64,000 nucleotides of DNA from Methylobacterium sp. Leaf117 (lineage in GTDB: Bacteria > Pseudomonadota > Alphaproteobacteria > Rhizobiales > Beijerinckiaceae): the NCBI RefSeq assembly GCF_001422985.1, contig NZ_LMNL01000034.1, positions 579,188 to 643,187 on the forward strand. Direction: 5' to 3'. This document shows, in pieces, positions 25,454 to 33,932 of this stretch. Made by a program: the position numbers and the translations under genes. The notes beneath the pieces were generated by a model that saw only the letters and a program-made list of their open reading frames with translations, searched no databases and had not been told where the DNA came from. Every line of letters starts with the position of its first letter. Positions within the stretch are counted from its first letter, which is position 1.

Positions 25454-27706
25454 TCAGCCGATGATCTTGTCGATGGTGATCGGCAGGTCGCGGATGCGCT
25501 TGCCGGTGGCGTGGAACACCGCGTTGGCCACCGCCGCCGCCGTGCCGACGATGCCGATCTCGCCCAGGCCCTTCACGCCCATCGGATTGGCCCTGTCGTC
25601 CTCCTCGACGAAGATCACGTCGATGTCGAAGATGTCGGCATTCACCGGCACGTGATACTCTCCGAGATTGTGGTTCATGAACCGGCCGATGGTGTGGTCG
25701 AGCATGGATTCCTCCTCCAGCGCTGAGCCGATGCCCATCACCACGCCGCCGAGGATCTGGCTGCGCGCCGTCTTGGTGTTGAGGATCTTGCCCGCCGCGA
25801 TCGCCGAGACGACGCGGGTGACGCGCACCACGCCGAGATCCTCGTCAACCTTCACCTCGGCGAAGATGGCCGAGTGGGTGTAGCCGGCGAAGTCCTGGGA
25901 ATGGTTGGAATCCGGCCCGGCCGAGCCGGTGGCCTCGATCTTGTCCATCCCCGCCTTCGCCATCACCTCCGTGAGGGCGATGCTGCGGGACGGGTCACCC
26001 GCCACCGAGATGCGCCCCTCCTTGAACACCGCGCGATCGAAATCGACGTTGGCGAGCGGCGAATCGTCGAGGCCGCGCGCCAGGGTGAAGACCTGGGCGG
26101 CGATCTCGCGACAGGCCTTCATCACCGCCGTGCCCGAGGAGGCCGCCGTCCAGGAGCCGCCGGCGATCGGCGCGTTGGCGAGCTTCGAATCGCCGAGCTT
26201 CGTCGTCACGTCCGTCATCGGCAGGCCGAGCGCATCGGCGGCGATCTGGGTCAGGATGGTGTAGGTGCCGGTGCCGATGTCGCCGGTCTGGTTGCCGACC
26301 ACGAGCTTGCCGTCGGCCGTCAGCGTGGCCTGGGCGCTCGATTGCTGCATCAGCGCCTCCCAGATGCCGGTGGCCATGCCCCAGCCCACCAGTTCGCGCC
26401 CCTCTTTCATCGAGCGCGGCTCGGGGTTGCGGCCCGACCAGCCAAAGCGCTCGGCCCCCTCCGCATAGGCCGCGCGCAGGGATTTCGAGCTGAACGGCTT
26501 GTCCTGGGTGCGGTCCTTCTCGGCGTAGTTCCTGAGGCGCAGGTCGATCGGGTCCTGGCCCGTCGCGTGGGCGAGTTCGTCCATGGCGATTTCGAGGGCG
26601 AACACGCCCGTCACCGCACCCGGCGCCCGCATGTCGGAGGGGGTGTAGGTGTCGATCTTGGCCAGACGGTAATCGAGGGCGACGTTCGGGCAATCGTAGA
26701 GGATGCCCGACCAGTTCACGACCACCTCCTGGTAATCCTCGAAGCCGGAGGTGCCGGAGATCGCCTCGTGCCGGACGGAGGTCAGCGCCCCGTCGGCCTC
26801 GGCCCCGAGAGCGATGGTCTGGCGCACGTCGGGGCGGTAGCCGAAGGTGAACATCTGGTCGCGGGTCAGGGTCACCCGCACCGAACGCTCGAGTTCGCGC
26901 GCCGCCATCACGGCGAGGAAGAGCTGGTATTGCGGGCGAAGCCCCGAGCCGAAGCCGCCGCCGAGATAGGGGTTGAGGACGTGGACGTCGTCCTTCTTCA
27001 TCCCGAACACGCCGGTGATGTAGCCGAGGCTGTTCGAGACGCCCTGGATCTTGTCGTAGACGGTGAGCTTGCCGCCGCCCTCCCAGACCACGGTCGAGGC
27101 GTGGGGCTCCATCGGGTTATGGTGCTCTACGGCCATGTGGTAGTGGTTGGTGAGCTGGACCGGCGCGGCCTTGTAGGCGCCGTCCGCATCGCCCCAGGGC
27201 GCCGGCGGCGGCTTGATGCCGGAGCGCTTCTTCGGCGGCACGTAGGCCACGTCCTCCAGGCTCCTGAGATCGGTGGTCGGCGCCTCGGCCTCGTAGGTGA
27301 GCTTGATCAGCGAGGCGGCGTAACGGGCCGTGCCGAAATCCTCGGCCACCACCAGGGCCACCGGCTGGCCGCTGTAATGGACCTTGTCGTCGTAGAGCGG
27401 CCGGAAGGGCGAGCCCGGAGGCGCGACCTGGTCCTGGTAATTGTAGTCGAGCCAGGCGGTGCGCGGCCGGTTCGCGTGGGTGAACACCTTGACGACGCCC
27501 GGCACCGCTTCGGCGGCGGCGGTGTCGATGGACAGGATGCGGCCGCGGGCGATGCCGCTCGACACCACGTAGCCGTGGGTCAGGTCGGGGGCGGCGAATT
27601 CGCCGGCATACTTCGCCTGGCCGGTGACCTTGGCCGGGCCGTCGACGCGGCTCTGCGCCGTGCCGACATAGGTGTCGGTGCCTGAGGTGCTGATGCTGTG
27701 GGCCAT
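25454..27706 (-). CDS. Molybdenum hydroxylase large (Mo-binding) subunit, PaoC-like
   Basis: A 750-aa xanthine dehydrogenase-family catalytic subunit that binds the molybdopterin cytosine dinucleotide cofactor. Features: an ald-Xan hammerhead domain (about 25-140; HYSGQPVALVVAEDF), Mo-binding loops (YLGGGFGSGLRPQ near 250) and the C-terminal GVKGLGEIGIVGTAA with the catalytic Glu. It is closest in layout to E. coli PaoC, an aldehyde oxidase; the substrate is not deducible. It is the last gene of a three-gene unit, 10 bp after the FAD subunit. The start at MAHSISTSG follows GGAACC. Confidence 0.92.
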   Translation of the reverse strand: MAHSISTSGTDTYVGTAQSRVDGPAKVTGQAKYAGEFAAPDLTHGYVVSSGIARGRILSIDTAAAEAVPGVVKVFTHANRPRTAWLDYNYQDQVAPPGSPFRPLYDDKVHYSGQPVALVVAEDFGTARYAASLIKLTYEAEAPTTDLRSLEDVAYVPPKKRSGIKPPPAPWGDADGAYKAAPVQLTNHYHMAVEHHNPMEPHASTVVWEGGGKLTVYDKIQGVSNSLGYITGVFGMKKDDVHVLNPYLGGGFGSGLRPQYQLFLAVMAARELERSVRVTLTRDQMFTFGYRPDVRQTIALGAEADGALTSVRHEAISGTSGFEDYQEVVVNWSGILYDCPNVALDYRLAKIDTYTPSDMRAPGAVTGVFALEIAMDELAHATGQDPIDLRLRNYAEKDRTQDKPFSSKSLRAAYAEGAERFGWSGRNPEPRSMKEGRELVGWGMATGIWEALMQQSSAQATLTADGKLVVGNQTGDIGTGTYTILTQIAADALGLPMTDVTTKLGDSKLANAPIAGGSWTAASSGTAVMKACREIAAQVFTLARGLDDSPLANVDFDRAVFKEGRISVAGDPSRSIALTEVMAKAGMDKIEATGSAGPDSNHSQDFAGYTHSAIFAEVKVDEDLGVVRVTRVVSAIAAGKILNTKTARSQILGGVVMGIGSALEEESMLDHTIGRFMNHNLGEYHVPVNADIFDIDVIFVEEDDRANPMGVKGLGEIGIVGTAAAVANAVFHATGKRIRDLPITIDKIIG

Positions 27707-27716
27707 GAGGGTTCCT

Positions 27717-28730
27717 TCAGGCGATGCGCTTGTCGGACTGCGACTGCGGCGTGCCGGCGGCGGCCTGGGCGAGGCCGCGGGCAATGGCACGACGCGCGAG
27801 TTCGATCTTGAATGCGTTCTCGGATTGGGGCTGCGCCTCGGCCACCACGATGTCGGCGGCCGCCGCGAAGGTCTCCGCAGTGGCGGGCTTGCCGACCAGG
27901 AAGGCCTCGGCCTGCGCGTTGCGCCACGGCTTGTGGGCGACGCCGCCGAGCGCGAAGCGCGCGGACCGGATGGTGTCGCCGTCGCGCTTGATCACGGCCG
28001 CCACCGAGACCAGCGCGAAGGCGTAGGAGAGCCGGTCGCGCAGCTTCAGGTAGGTGTGGTGGGCGCCGAACTCCTCGTCGGGCAGATCGACCGCGAGCAC
28101 GATCTCGTCCGCCGCCAGGGTAGTGTCCCGCTCCGGCGCGTCGCCGGGAAGGCGGTGGAAGTCGGCGAACGGAATGGTGCGCTCGCCCCCCGGACCCGCG
28201 ACCCGGACCTTGGCTTCGAGCGCGGCGAGCGCCACGCACATGTCGGAGGGGTGGGTGGCGATGCAGGACGGGCTCGTCCCGAAGATGGCGTGGATGCGGT
28301 TGACGCCGCCGATGGCGGCGCAGCCGGTGCCCGGCTCGCGCTTGTTGCAGGGCGTGGCGTCGTCATAGAAATAGTAGCAGCGGGTGCGCTGCAGCAGGTT
28401 GCCGCCGGTGGTGGCGGCGTTGCGCAGCTGCCCCGAGGCTCCAGCCAGGATCGCGCTCGACAGGAGCGGATAGCGCGCCTGGACCTGCGCGTCGTAGGCC
28501 ACCGTCGAATTCGTCACCAGGGCGCCGAGGCTGAGGCCGCCGTCGCGCTCCTCGATCCGGTCGAGGGGCAGCCGGGTAATGTCGATGAGGCGCTCGGGCC
28601 GCTCGACATTGTACTTCATCAGATCGACGAGGTTGGTGCCGCCGGCGATGAAGCGGCTGTTGGCGCCCGCCGCGATGGCGCGCACCGCCTCGTCCACGGT
28701 GGTCGGGCGGACGTAATCGAAGCGGTTCAT
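27717..28730 (-). CDS. Molybdenum hydroxylase FAD/[4Fe-4S] subunit, PaoB-like
   Basis: A 337-aa medium subunit. FAD-binding motifs are AGGTNLVDLMKYNVERP near residue 29 and SGQLRNAATTGGNLLQRTRC near 105. It then carries the insertion that distinguishes PaoB-type subunits: cysteines in TRCYYFYDD, PCNKR, GCAAIGG and SPSCIATHPSDM, giving a [4Fe-4S] cluster between FAD and the small subunit. The C-terminal CO-dehydrogenase flavoprotein domain follows. Its ATG overlaps the 2Fe-2S subunit stop by 4 bp. Confidence 0.92.
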   Translation of the reverse strand: MNRFDYVRPTTVDEAVRAIAAGANSRFIAGGTNLVDLMKYNVERPERLIDITRLPLDRIEERDGGLSLGALVTNSTVAYDAQVQARYPLLSSAILAGASGQLRNAATTGGNLLQRTRCYYFYDDATPCNKREPGTGCAAIGGVNRIHAIFGTSPSCIATHPSDMCVALAALEAKVRVAGPGGERTIPFADFHRLPGDAPERDTTLAADEIVLAVDLPDEEFGAHHTYLKLRDRLSYAFALVSVAAVIKRDGDTIRSARFALGGVAHKPWRNAQAEAFLVGKPATAETFAAAADIVVAEAQPQSENAFKIELARRAIARGLAQAAAGTPQSQSDKRIA

Positions 28731-29287
28731 CGTGCGGCTCCCGCGTGCATCACGTCTTCGATCGCATCGACGATGTTGGTGTAGGCGCCGCAGCGGCAGA
28801 TGTTGCCGCTCATCGCCTCGCGGATTTCTTCGCGGGAATGGGCGTGGCCTTCCGTCATCATCCCCACCGCCGAGCACAGCTGGCCGGGCGTGCAGTAGCC
28901 GCACTGGAAGGCGTCGTGCTCGACGAAGGCCGCCTGGAGCGGATGCAGGCCCTCCGCGCCCGCGACGCCCTCACTCCCAGCAAGGCCTGCACTCCCGGCA
29001 AGGCCTGCACTCCCAGCAAGGCCCTCCACGGTGGTGATGCTGGCCCCGTCCTTCATCACCGCCAGGGTCAGGCAGGAATTGATGCGCGTGCCGTTCACCA
29101 GCACCGTGCAGGCGCCGCACTGGCCGTGATCGCAGCCCTTCTTGGTGCCGGTGAGGTCGAGGTCCTCGCGCAACAGGTCGAGCAGCGTGGTCCAGGGCGC
29201 GACCTGAAGCGAACGGGTCTCGCCGTTGATCGTCAGGGTGATGCCGATGGTGTTCGCCGCATGAGGCGAACCACTTTCGATGAGCAT
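28727..29287 (-). CDS. Molybdenum hydroxylase [2Fe-2S] subunit, PaoA-like
   Basis: A 186-aa small subunit with two [2Fe-2S] clusters: plant-type ferredoxin Cys in KGCDHGQCGACTVLVNG plus INSC, and the helical second site FQCGYCTPGQL with NICRCGAY. Unlike E. coli PaoA it lacks a Tat signal at the start used here (MLIESGSPHA) or in the upstream extension, so the enzyme is probably cytoplasmic. Between the domains is an insertion of hexapeptides (GLAGSA, three times, then GVAGAE) encoded by an 18-bp tandem repeat. First gene of the operon. Confidence 0.9.
   Translation of the reverse strand: MLIESGSPHAANTIGITLTINGETRSLQVAPWTTLLDLLREDLDLTGTKKGCDHGQCGACTVLVNGTRINSCLTLAVMKDGASITTVEGLAGSAGLAGSAGLAGSEGVAGAEGLHPLQAAFVEHDAFQCGYCTPGQLCSAVGMMTEGHAHSREEIREAMSGNICRCGAYTNIVDAIEDVMHAGAAR
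28974..29027 (-). repeat. 18-bp tandem repeat inside the 2Fe-2S subunit gene
   Basis: Three near-identical 18-bp units (CTCCCAGCAAGGCCTGCA on the plus strand) followed by a decayed one. They encode GLAGSA repeats in the linker between the two iron-sulfur domains. Confidence 0.88.
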
Positions 29288-29511
29288 GGCGGTATCCGTG
29301 ACTTGCGGGCCGGGACAGGCACGGCACCGTTGGATTTCGAGACAGGGTCGCAGGGGCCGCGGCGGGGAAAAATCATCCGCCCCGGGCCGGTCCACTCGAT
29401 AACAGTTCCAAAAAGCGGGTGTTCCCGCCGAGCGTGCACGGGCCGACACGGCGCACGGCTGACGGATACGTTGCGGTACGGCTCGACGATGCGACGATTG
29501 CTTCGGTGGAG

Positions 29512-29601
29512 CCGGGTTGCTCGGTGCTGCCCGGTTGCTCGGTCCTGCCCGGTTGCTTGCTCCTGCCCGGTTGCTTGATCCTGCCTGGTTGCTTGGCCCG
29601 G
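29512..29601 (+). repeat. 18-bp tandem repeat, five copies
   Basis: Five head-to-tail units of CCCGGTTGCTCGGTCCTG type with 1-6 differences, ending 52 bp before the M20 peptidase start. The gap 29288-29653 otherwise holds the divergent promoters of the hydroxylase operon and the peptidase gene, and no gene with independent support. Confidence 0.9.
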
Positions 29602-29653
29602 CTCCCTTGCGCTAACCCGGTTCCGCCGCTCGCCTCCCCGTGAAGGACGCCCG

Positions 29654-31048
29654 ATGACCGCGCTCGCCCCCGTTCTCAACGATATCGACCGCGACCTCGA
29701 CAACGCCCTGGAGCGGCTCTTCGCCTTCCTGCGGATTCCCTCGATCTCCACGGACCCGGCCTTCGCCCCCCATTGCCGCACGGCGGCGGAGTGGCTGGAG
29801 GGCACGCTGACGGCCCTGGGCTTCGAAACGGCCATCCACGAGACGTCCCTGCACCCGGTGGTGCTGGCCCACGCCCCGAAGCCGGGCGCCCCGCATGTGC
29901 TGTTCTACGGCCATTACGACGTGCAGCCGGTGGACCCGCTGGCCCTGTGGGAGACGCCGCCCTTCGAGCCGCGCCTCGCGCTGAACGCCAAGGGCGAGAA
30001 GAAAATCGTCGGGCGCGGCGCCTCGGACGACAAGGGCCAGGTGATGACCTTCATCGAGGCCTGCCGAGCGCATCTGGCGATGGAGGGCGAGCTGCCCTGC
30101 GGCGTCACCATCCTGATCGAAGGCGCCGAAGAGAACGGCTCGCAGGGCCTTCCCGAATGGGTCGCGGCCAATCGCGACAAGCTCGCCGCCGACATCGTGC
30201 TGGTGTGCGACACCAGCATGTGGAACCCCACCACGCCGGCCATCACCACCTCGCTGCGCGGCCTCGCCTATTTCGAGGTGACGGTGACCTGCGCCGACCG
30301 CGACCTGCATTCGGGCTTCTTCGGAGGCGCGGCGCGCAACCCGATCCATGTCCTGTCGAAGATCATCGCCGACCTGCACGATGTCGACGGAAAGGTCGCG
30401 CTGCCGGGCTTCTACGACGGCGTGCGCGAGACGCCGCAGGCGGTGCTCGACCAATGGCGCGGCCTCGACTTCACGCCGGAGACCTTTCTCGGTCCCATCG
30501 GCCTGTCGGAGCCGGCCGGCGAGCGCGGCCGCATGCTGATCGAGCTGATCCAGTCGCGCCCCGCCTGCGACGTCAACGGCATCATCGGCGGCTATACCGG
30601 CGAGGGCACCAAGACGGTGATCGCCGGCCAGGCCAGCGCCAAGGTCTCGTTCCGCCTCGTGGACGACCAGGACCCTGAACAGCTCGCCCGCACCTTCGAG
30701 GCCTTCGTGCGCGAACGCATCCCCGCCGACTGCTCGGTGGAGGTGATCTGCTACAAGGGCAGCCGCGCCATCAGCCTGCCGTTCGACATGCCCGAGCTCG
30801 AGACCGCCCGCGCGGCCCTGGCCGAGGAATGGGGCGTGCCCGCCGTGACCATCGGGGCCGGCGGCTCGATCCCGATCGTGGGCGACTTCAAGCGCCTGCT
30901 CGACCGCAACACCCTGCTCATCGGCTTCGGCCTCGACGACGACCGCATCCATTCGCCCAACGAGAAGTACGACCTGACGAGCTTTCACAAGGGCACCCGC
31001 TCCTGGGCCCGCATCCTGGCGGCTTTCGGCGCGCAGCGGACCGGCTGA
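29654..31048 (+). CDS. M20 family metallopeptidase (dipeptidase/ArgE-CPG2 type)
   Basis: A 464-aa dinuclear zinc hydrolase. Metal ligands are visible in order: His in LFYGHYDVQPVD (about 86), bridging Asp in GRGASDDKGQ (about 121), catalytic and ligand Glu in IEGAEENGSQG (about 157), Asp in LVCDTSMW and His near the end in RIHSPNEKYDL. The dimerisation domain (about 200-360) includes DLHSGFFGGAARNP. Family members cleave dipeptides or N-acyl amino acids; substrate unknown. No signal peptide, so cytoplasmic. AAGGACG precedes the ATG. Confidence 0.92.
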   Translation: MTALAPVLNDIDRDLDNALERLFAFLRIPSISTDPAFAPHCRTAAEWLEGTLTALGFETAIHETSLHPVVLAHAPKPGAPHVLFYGHYDVQPVDPLALWETPPFEPRLALNAKGEKKIVGRGASDDKGQVMTFIEACRAHLAMEGELPCGVTILIEGAEENGSQGLPEWVAANRDKLAADIVLVCDTSMWNPTTPAITTSLRGLAYFEVTVTCADRDLHSGFFGGAARNPIHVLSKIIADLHDVDGKVALPGFYDGVRETPQAVLDQWRGLDFTPETFLGPIGLSEPAGERGRMLIELIQSRPACDVNGIIGGYTGEGTKTVIAGQASAKVSFRLVDDQDPEQLARTFEAFVRERIPADCSVEVICYKGSRAISLPFDMPELETARAALAEEWGVPAVTIGAGGSIPIVGDFKRLLDRNTLLIGFGLDDDRIHSPNEKYDLTSFHKGTRSWARILAAFGAQRTG

Positions 31049-31284
31049 AGCCCCCCCCCGCGTCCCCATGGCGAGCGGTTTCGCACCCTGGAGTTCGGGC
31101 CGCAGCCTTCGGGGACGCGCGTGACGGGAATCGCTCGACGGCCATCGCCGGGCGCGACGGTGCCCCCTCAGAACCCGGCCGGTCCGGGAGTCCTTGTGGT
31201 GACGAGGCGATCGCAGGGGGGTTCGGATGACCCTCGGCCGACCGACCTCCGCGCAATCACCCGCCCATCACATCCCAAGGCCGC

Positions 31285-32019
31285 ATGACCGCCCCCCCCG
31301 ACCACCCCGATGTCAGCGAGGCTCGCCTGTTCGCGGCCGGCAACGGCGTGCTGGTCTGCCGCTACCCCGTGGGCACGGACCTGCCGATTCCCCTCGGGAT
31401 CGCGGGGCCGGCGGGCGTCGGCCTGCTGACCTGGGCCTTCACCGGCTTCGGCGCCGACGCGCGGGACCCGGCCGGACTGCTCGTCCTGACGGATGCCGGG
31501 GCGGCCCTGGCGAAGGGCGGCACCTTGGTGCTGGCGACGCATTTCCGCGAGGTGGCCCTCACATGTCCGAAGCCGCGCCCGGTCGCCGAGCTGACGGCGC
31601 CCGCGCGCGCGGCCCTGGCGGGCGCCGTGCTCGCGGCGGTGACGCCGGCCACCCTGGACGCCCTGGCGACGCTGTTCCCCCTCCTGGCCCCCGCCTTCCT
31701 GGAAACGCCGGTGCCGGACATGCCGGCGCGGAACATGCCGGCGCGGGACGCGGCGCCCCGCCTCGCCATCGCGCGCGACAGCGACAGCCAGGCCACGCTC
31801 TCGGGCTCCGGGGTGCCGAACTATCTCCTGGTCCGGGCCGGGACGACGTGGAGCTGCGCGCGGGTGGTGCGGGCCGACCTGCGCTTCGGGCCTGCGCCCG
31901 AGACGCGCCTCGGCCTGGAAACCGTCTGGGGCAATCCCCGGGACCTCGCGGTGGCGCAGGCGCTCCTGCTCGGAACCGGCAGCGTCACTCCGGCCACGAT
32001 CGGGAAGCCCCGCGGATGA
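31285..32019 (+). CDS. Unrecognised protein, first gene of the glycosyltransferase operon
   Basis: I do not recognise this 244-aa protein. It has no signal peptide or membrane helix. Visible are an Ala/Leu-rich body with several alternating hydrophobic strands (GVLVCRYPVGTDLPIPLGIA; GLLVLTDAGAALAKGGTLVL), a PDMPARNMPARD repeat near residue 150, and a C-terminal part with NYLLVRAGTTWSCARVVRAD. The strand-rich pattern suggests a beta-sandwich, perhaps carbohydrate-binding. Its stop overlaps the start of the next gene (ATGA), and the following two junctions are identical, so it belongs to one translationally coupled unit with three glycan-related genes. Confidence 0.7.
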   Translation: MTAPPDHPDVSEARLFAAGNGVLVCRYPVGTDLPIPLGIAGPAGVGLLTWAFTGFGADARDPAGLLVLTDAGAALAKGGTLVLATHFREVALTCPKPRPVAELTAPARAALAGAVLAAVTPATLDALATLFPLLAPAFLETPVPDMPARNMPARDAAPRLAIARDSDSQATLSGSGVPNYLLVRAGTTWSCARVVRADLRFGPAPETRLGLETVWGNPRDLAVAQALLLGTGSVTPATIGKPRG

Positions 32020-33932
32020 GCCCCCCTGCGATCCTCGTGGTGGCGCCCATGCCGGCCTTCCCGACCAGCGCCGGCAATCGGCGCCGGTTGTTGACCACCT
32101 GCCTGTCCCTCCAGCGCGGCGGCTTCGCCATCGACCTCGCGACCTACGCCCACGAGGATCAGATCTACCGGCGCTTCGGGCAGCACCCGCCCACCGACGA
32201 GGCCGAGGCGGCGGGACTGTTCCGGCACACCTTCCGGATCGAGCCCCAGGGCACGATCCCGCTCACCACGCGGGCGCGCGGCTTCGGCATCGACGATTGG
32301 TGCCCCGACGCGGTCGGCGCCTTCGTGGCCTGGTACGGCCAGGCCTATCCCGAAACCCACGCGATTCTGGTGAACTACGTGTTCCTGTCGCGGGCGCTCG
32401 AAGCGGCGCCCCCGGGCATGCTGAAGCTGATCGACACGCATGACCGCTTCGCCGACCGGCAGCGCCACTACCGGCCGTTCCGGGCCGAGCCGAATTTCTT
32501 CTACACCGACCGGGCCGGCGAGGCGGCCGGCCTCGCCCGCGCCGACATCGTCCTGGCGATCCAATCCGAGGAGGCCGCCTATTTTCGGACTCTCACCGAC
32601 CGGCGCGTCCACCTCCTGCCGCCCCGCTTCCTGGCCCGACGCCCGTTCGCGGCGCCGACCCGGCTGACGCGCATCGGCTTCCTCGGCCACGGCAACGACC
32701 CGAACCTGTTCTCGATCCGGCATTTCGCCGCCGCCTGGAGCGCGGATTGGGTGCCGGGGCGGCCCGAACTCGTGATCGCCGGCGAGATCAGCAACAGCCT
32801 CGGCCCGGCCACATCGCCGGGGGTGATCCGTGCCGGCTACGTCCCGCGGCTGGAGGACTTCTACGACGACGTCGACCTCGTGGTCGCCCCGATCCTGATG
32901 GGCAGCGGGCTGAAGATGAAGGTCGCCGAAGCCCTGTCCTTCGGCAAACCGGTCATCGGCACCGCTCTCGGCTTCGAGGGCTTCGACCCGGTGGCGCCGG
33001 CCCACCGCCTACAGACCGGGCAGGCGGTCAAGGACATGGTCCTGGCGCTGGCCTCGGACGCGACCGGACTCGCCGCGCTGACCCGTGCCTGCGAAGCTCT
33101 ATTTGCCGGCTACAACAAGGGAGCCGAGCAGGCGGAAACCGATTTGCTGGCCATGCTTCCCGCCTGGGACGCGGACACATCCGGCCCGGACGAGCCGGCG
33201 TCGAGCGATCCCGCGCAGCCGGCCACCTTCGTCGCGTCGAGCCTCGTGTCCATGCCCCTCCGGCACGGACGTCTCGCCTGCGAGACCTCGCTGCGGTCGG
33301 ACCTCCGCGACCATCCCGATCTCGGGCGGCTGATCGCCACCGAGCGCGCCGGACCGCCGGGCGCCGCCCCCTACACCCCCTTGCGCCGGCGCTGGTTCGC
33401 CAGGGCCGGTGCCGGATCATCGGGGACCGACCAGGGGACCAGTCCAGAGACCGGCCAAGAGACCAGCCAAGGGACCTGCCTTGCCGGGCTCCACCTCGCC
33501 CTGTCGCCGGAATGGGTCCGCGAGCGGCGGCTGCCCCCTTCCCTCCGGGCCGAACTCGCGGCCGAGCTGGCGGATGTCGCCGCGGATTGGGATGCCGAGG
33601 CGCGCCTCGTCGGCCTCACCGGAGAGGGGGCGCTGCTCGCCCTGTCGCTCCCGCGCCACCTCGCGTTCGGGACTCACCCCAACGCGGCCTTCCAGATCGG
33701 GGCGTCGACGCGGGAGATCACGTTGCAACGCGTCACCTCTTTGAATACCAGCCTGGGTCTTCTGTATACCACGGCCCGTGAGGACCTGCCGGGCGCCCCC
33801 GCCGCCCTGACCTTCGCGGGCCTCGAGCCCGTCCACGCGGGTCCGTCCAAGATCCTGTTCCTGCACGACGATCTCATCGGGCGGATCACCATCCTGTCCG
33901 AGATCGCCTCGGCAGAGGAACCCCTGCCATGA
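32016..33932 (+). CDS. GT-B glycosyltransferase with unrecognised C-terminal half
   Basis: A 638-aa protein. Residues 1-380 look like a GT4-type (GT-B) glycosyltransferase: opening ILVVAPMPAFPTSAGNRRRL with glycine-rich loop, DTHDRFADRQRHYRPF, IGFLGHGNDPNLFSIRHF, and the nucleotide-sugar region APILMGSGLKMKVAEALSFG. Residues about 385-638 form a separate domain I cannot place, joined through a low-complexity GTDQGTSPETGQETSQGT linker and ending in beta-strand-like sequence (KILFLHDDLIGRITILSEIA). It is coupled by 4-bp overlaps on both sides. Probably adds sugar to a surface glycan or protein. Confidence 0.82.
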   Translation: MSPPAILVVAPMPAFPTSAGNRRRLLTTCLSLQRGGFAIDLATYAHEDQIYRRFGQHPPTDEAEAAGLFRHTFRIEPQGTIPLTTRARGFGIDDWCPDAVGAFVAWYGQAYPETHAILVNYVFLSRALEAAPPGMLKLIDTHDRFADRQRHYRPFRAEPNFFYTDRAGEAAGLARADIVLAIQSEEAAYFRTLTDRRVHLLPPRFLARRPFAAPTRLTRIGFLGHGNDPNLFSIRHFAAAWSADWVPGRPELVIAGEISNSLGPATSPGVIRAGYVPRLEDFYDDVDLVVAPILMGSGLKMKVAEALSFGKPVIGTALGFEGFDPVAPAHRLQTGQAVKDMVLALASDATGLAALTRACEALFAGYNKGAEQAETDLLAMLPAWDADTSGPDEPASSDPAQPATFVASSLVSMPLRHGRLACETSLRSDLRDHPDLGRLIATERAGPPGAAPYTPLRRRWFARAGAGSSGTDQGTSPETGQETSQGTCLAGLHLALSPEWVRERRLPPSLRAELAAELADVAADWDAEARLVGLTGEGALLALSLPRHLAFGTHPNAAFQIGASTREITLQRVTSLNTSLGLLYTTAREDLPGAPAALTFAGLEPVHAGPSKILFLHDDLIGRITILSEIASAEEPLP

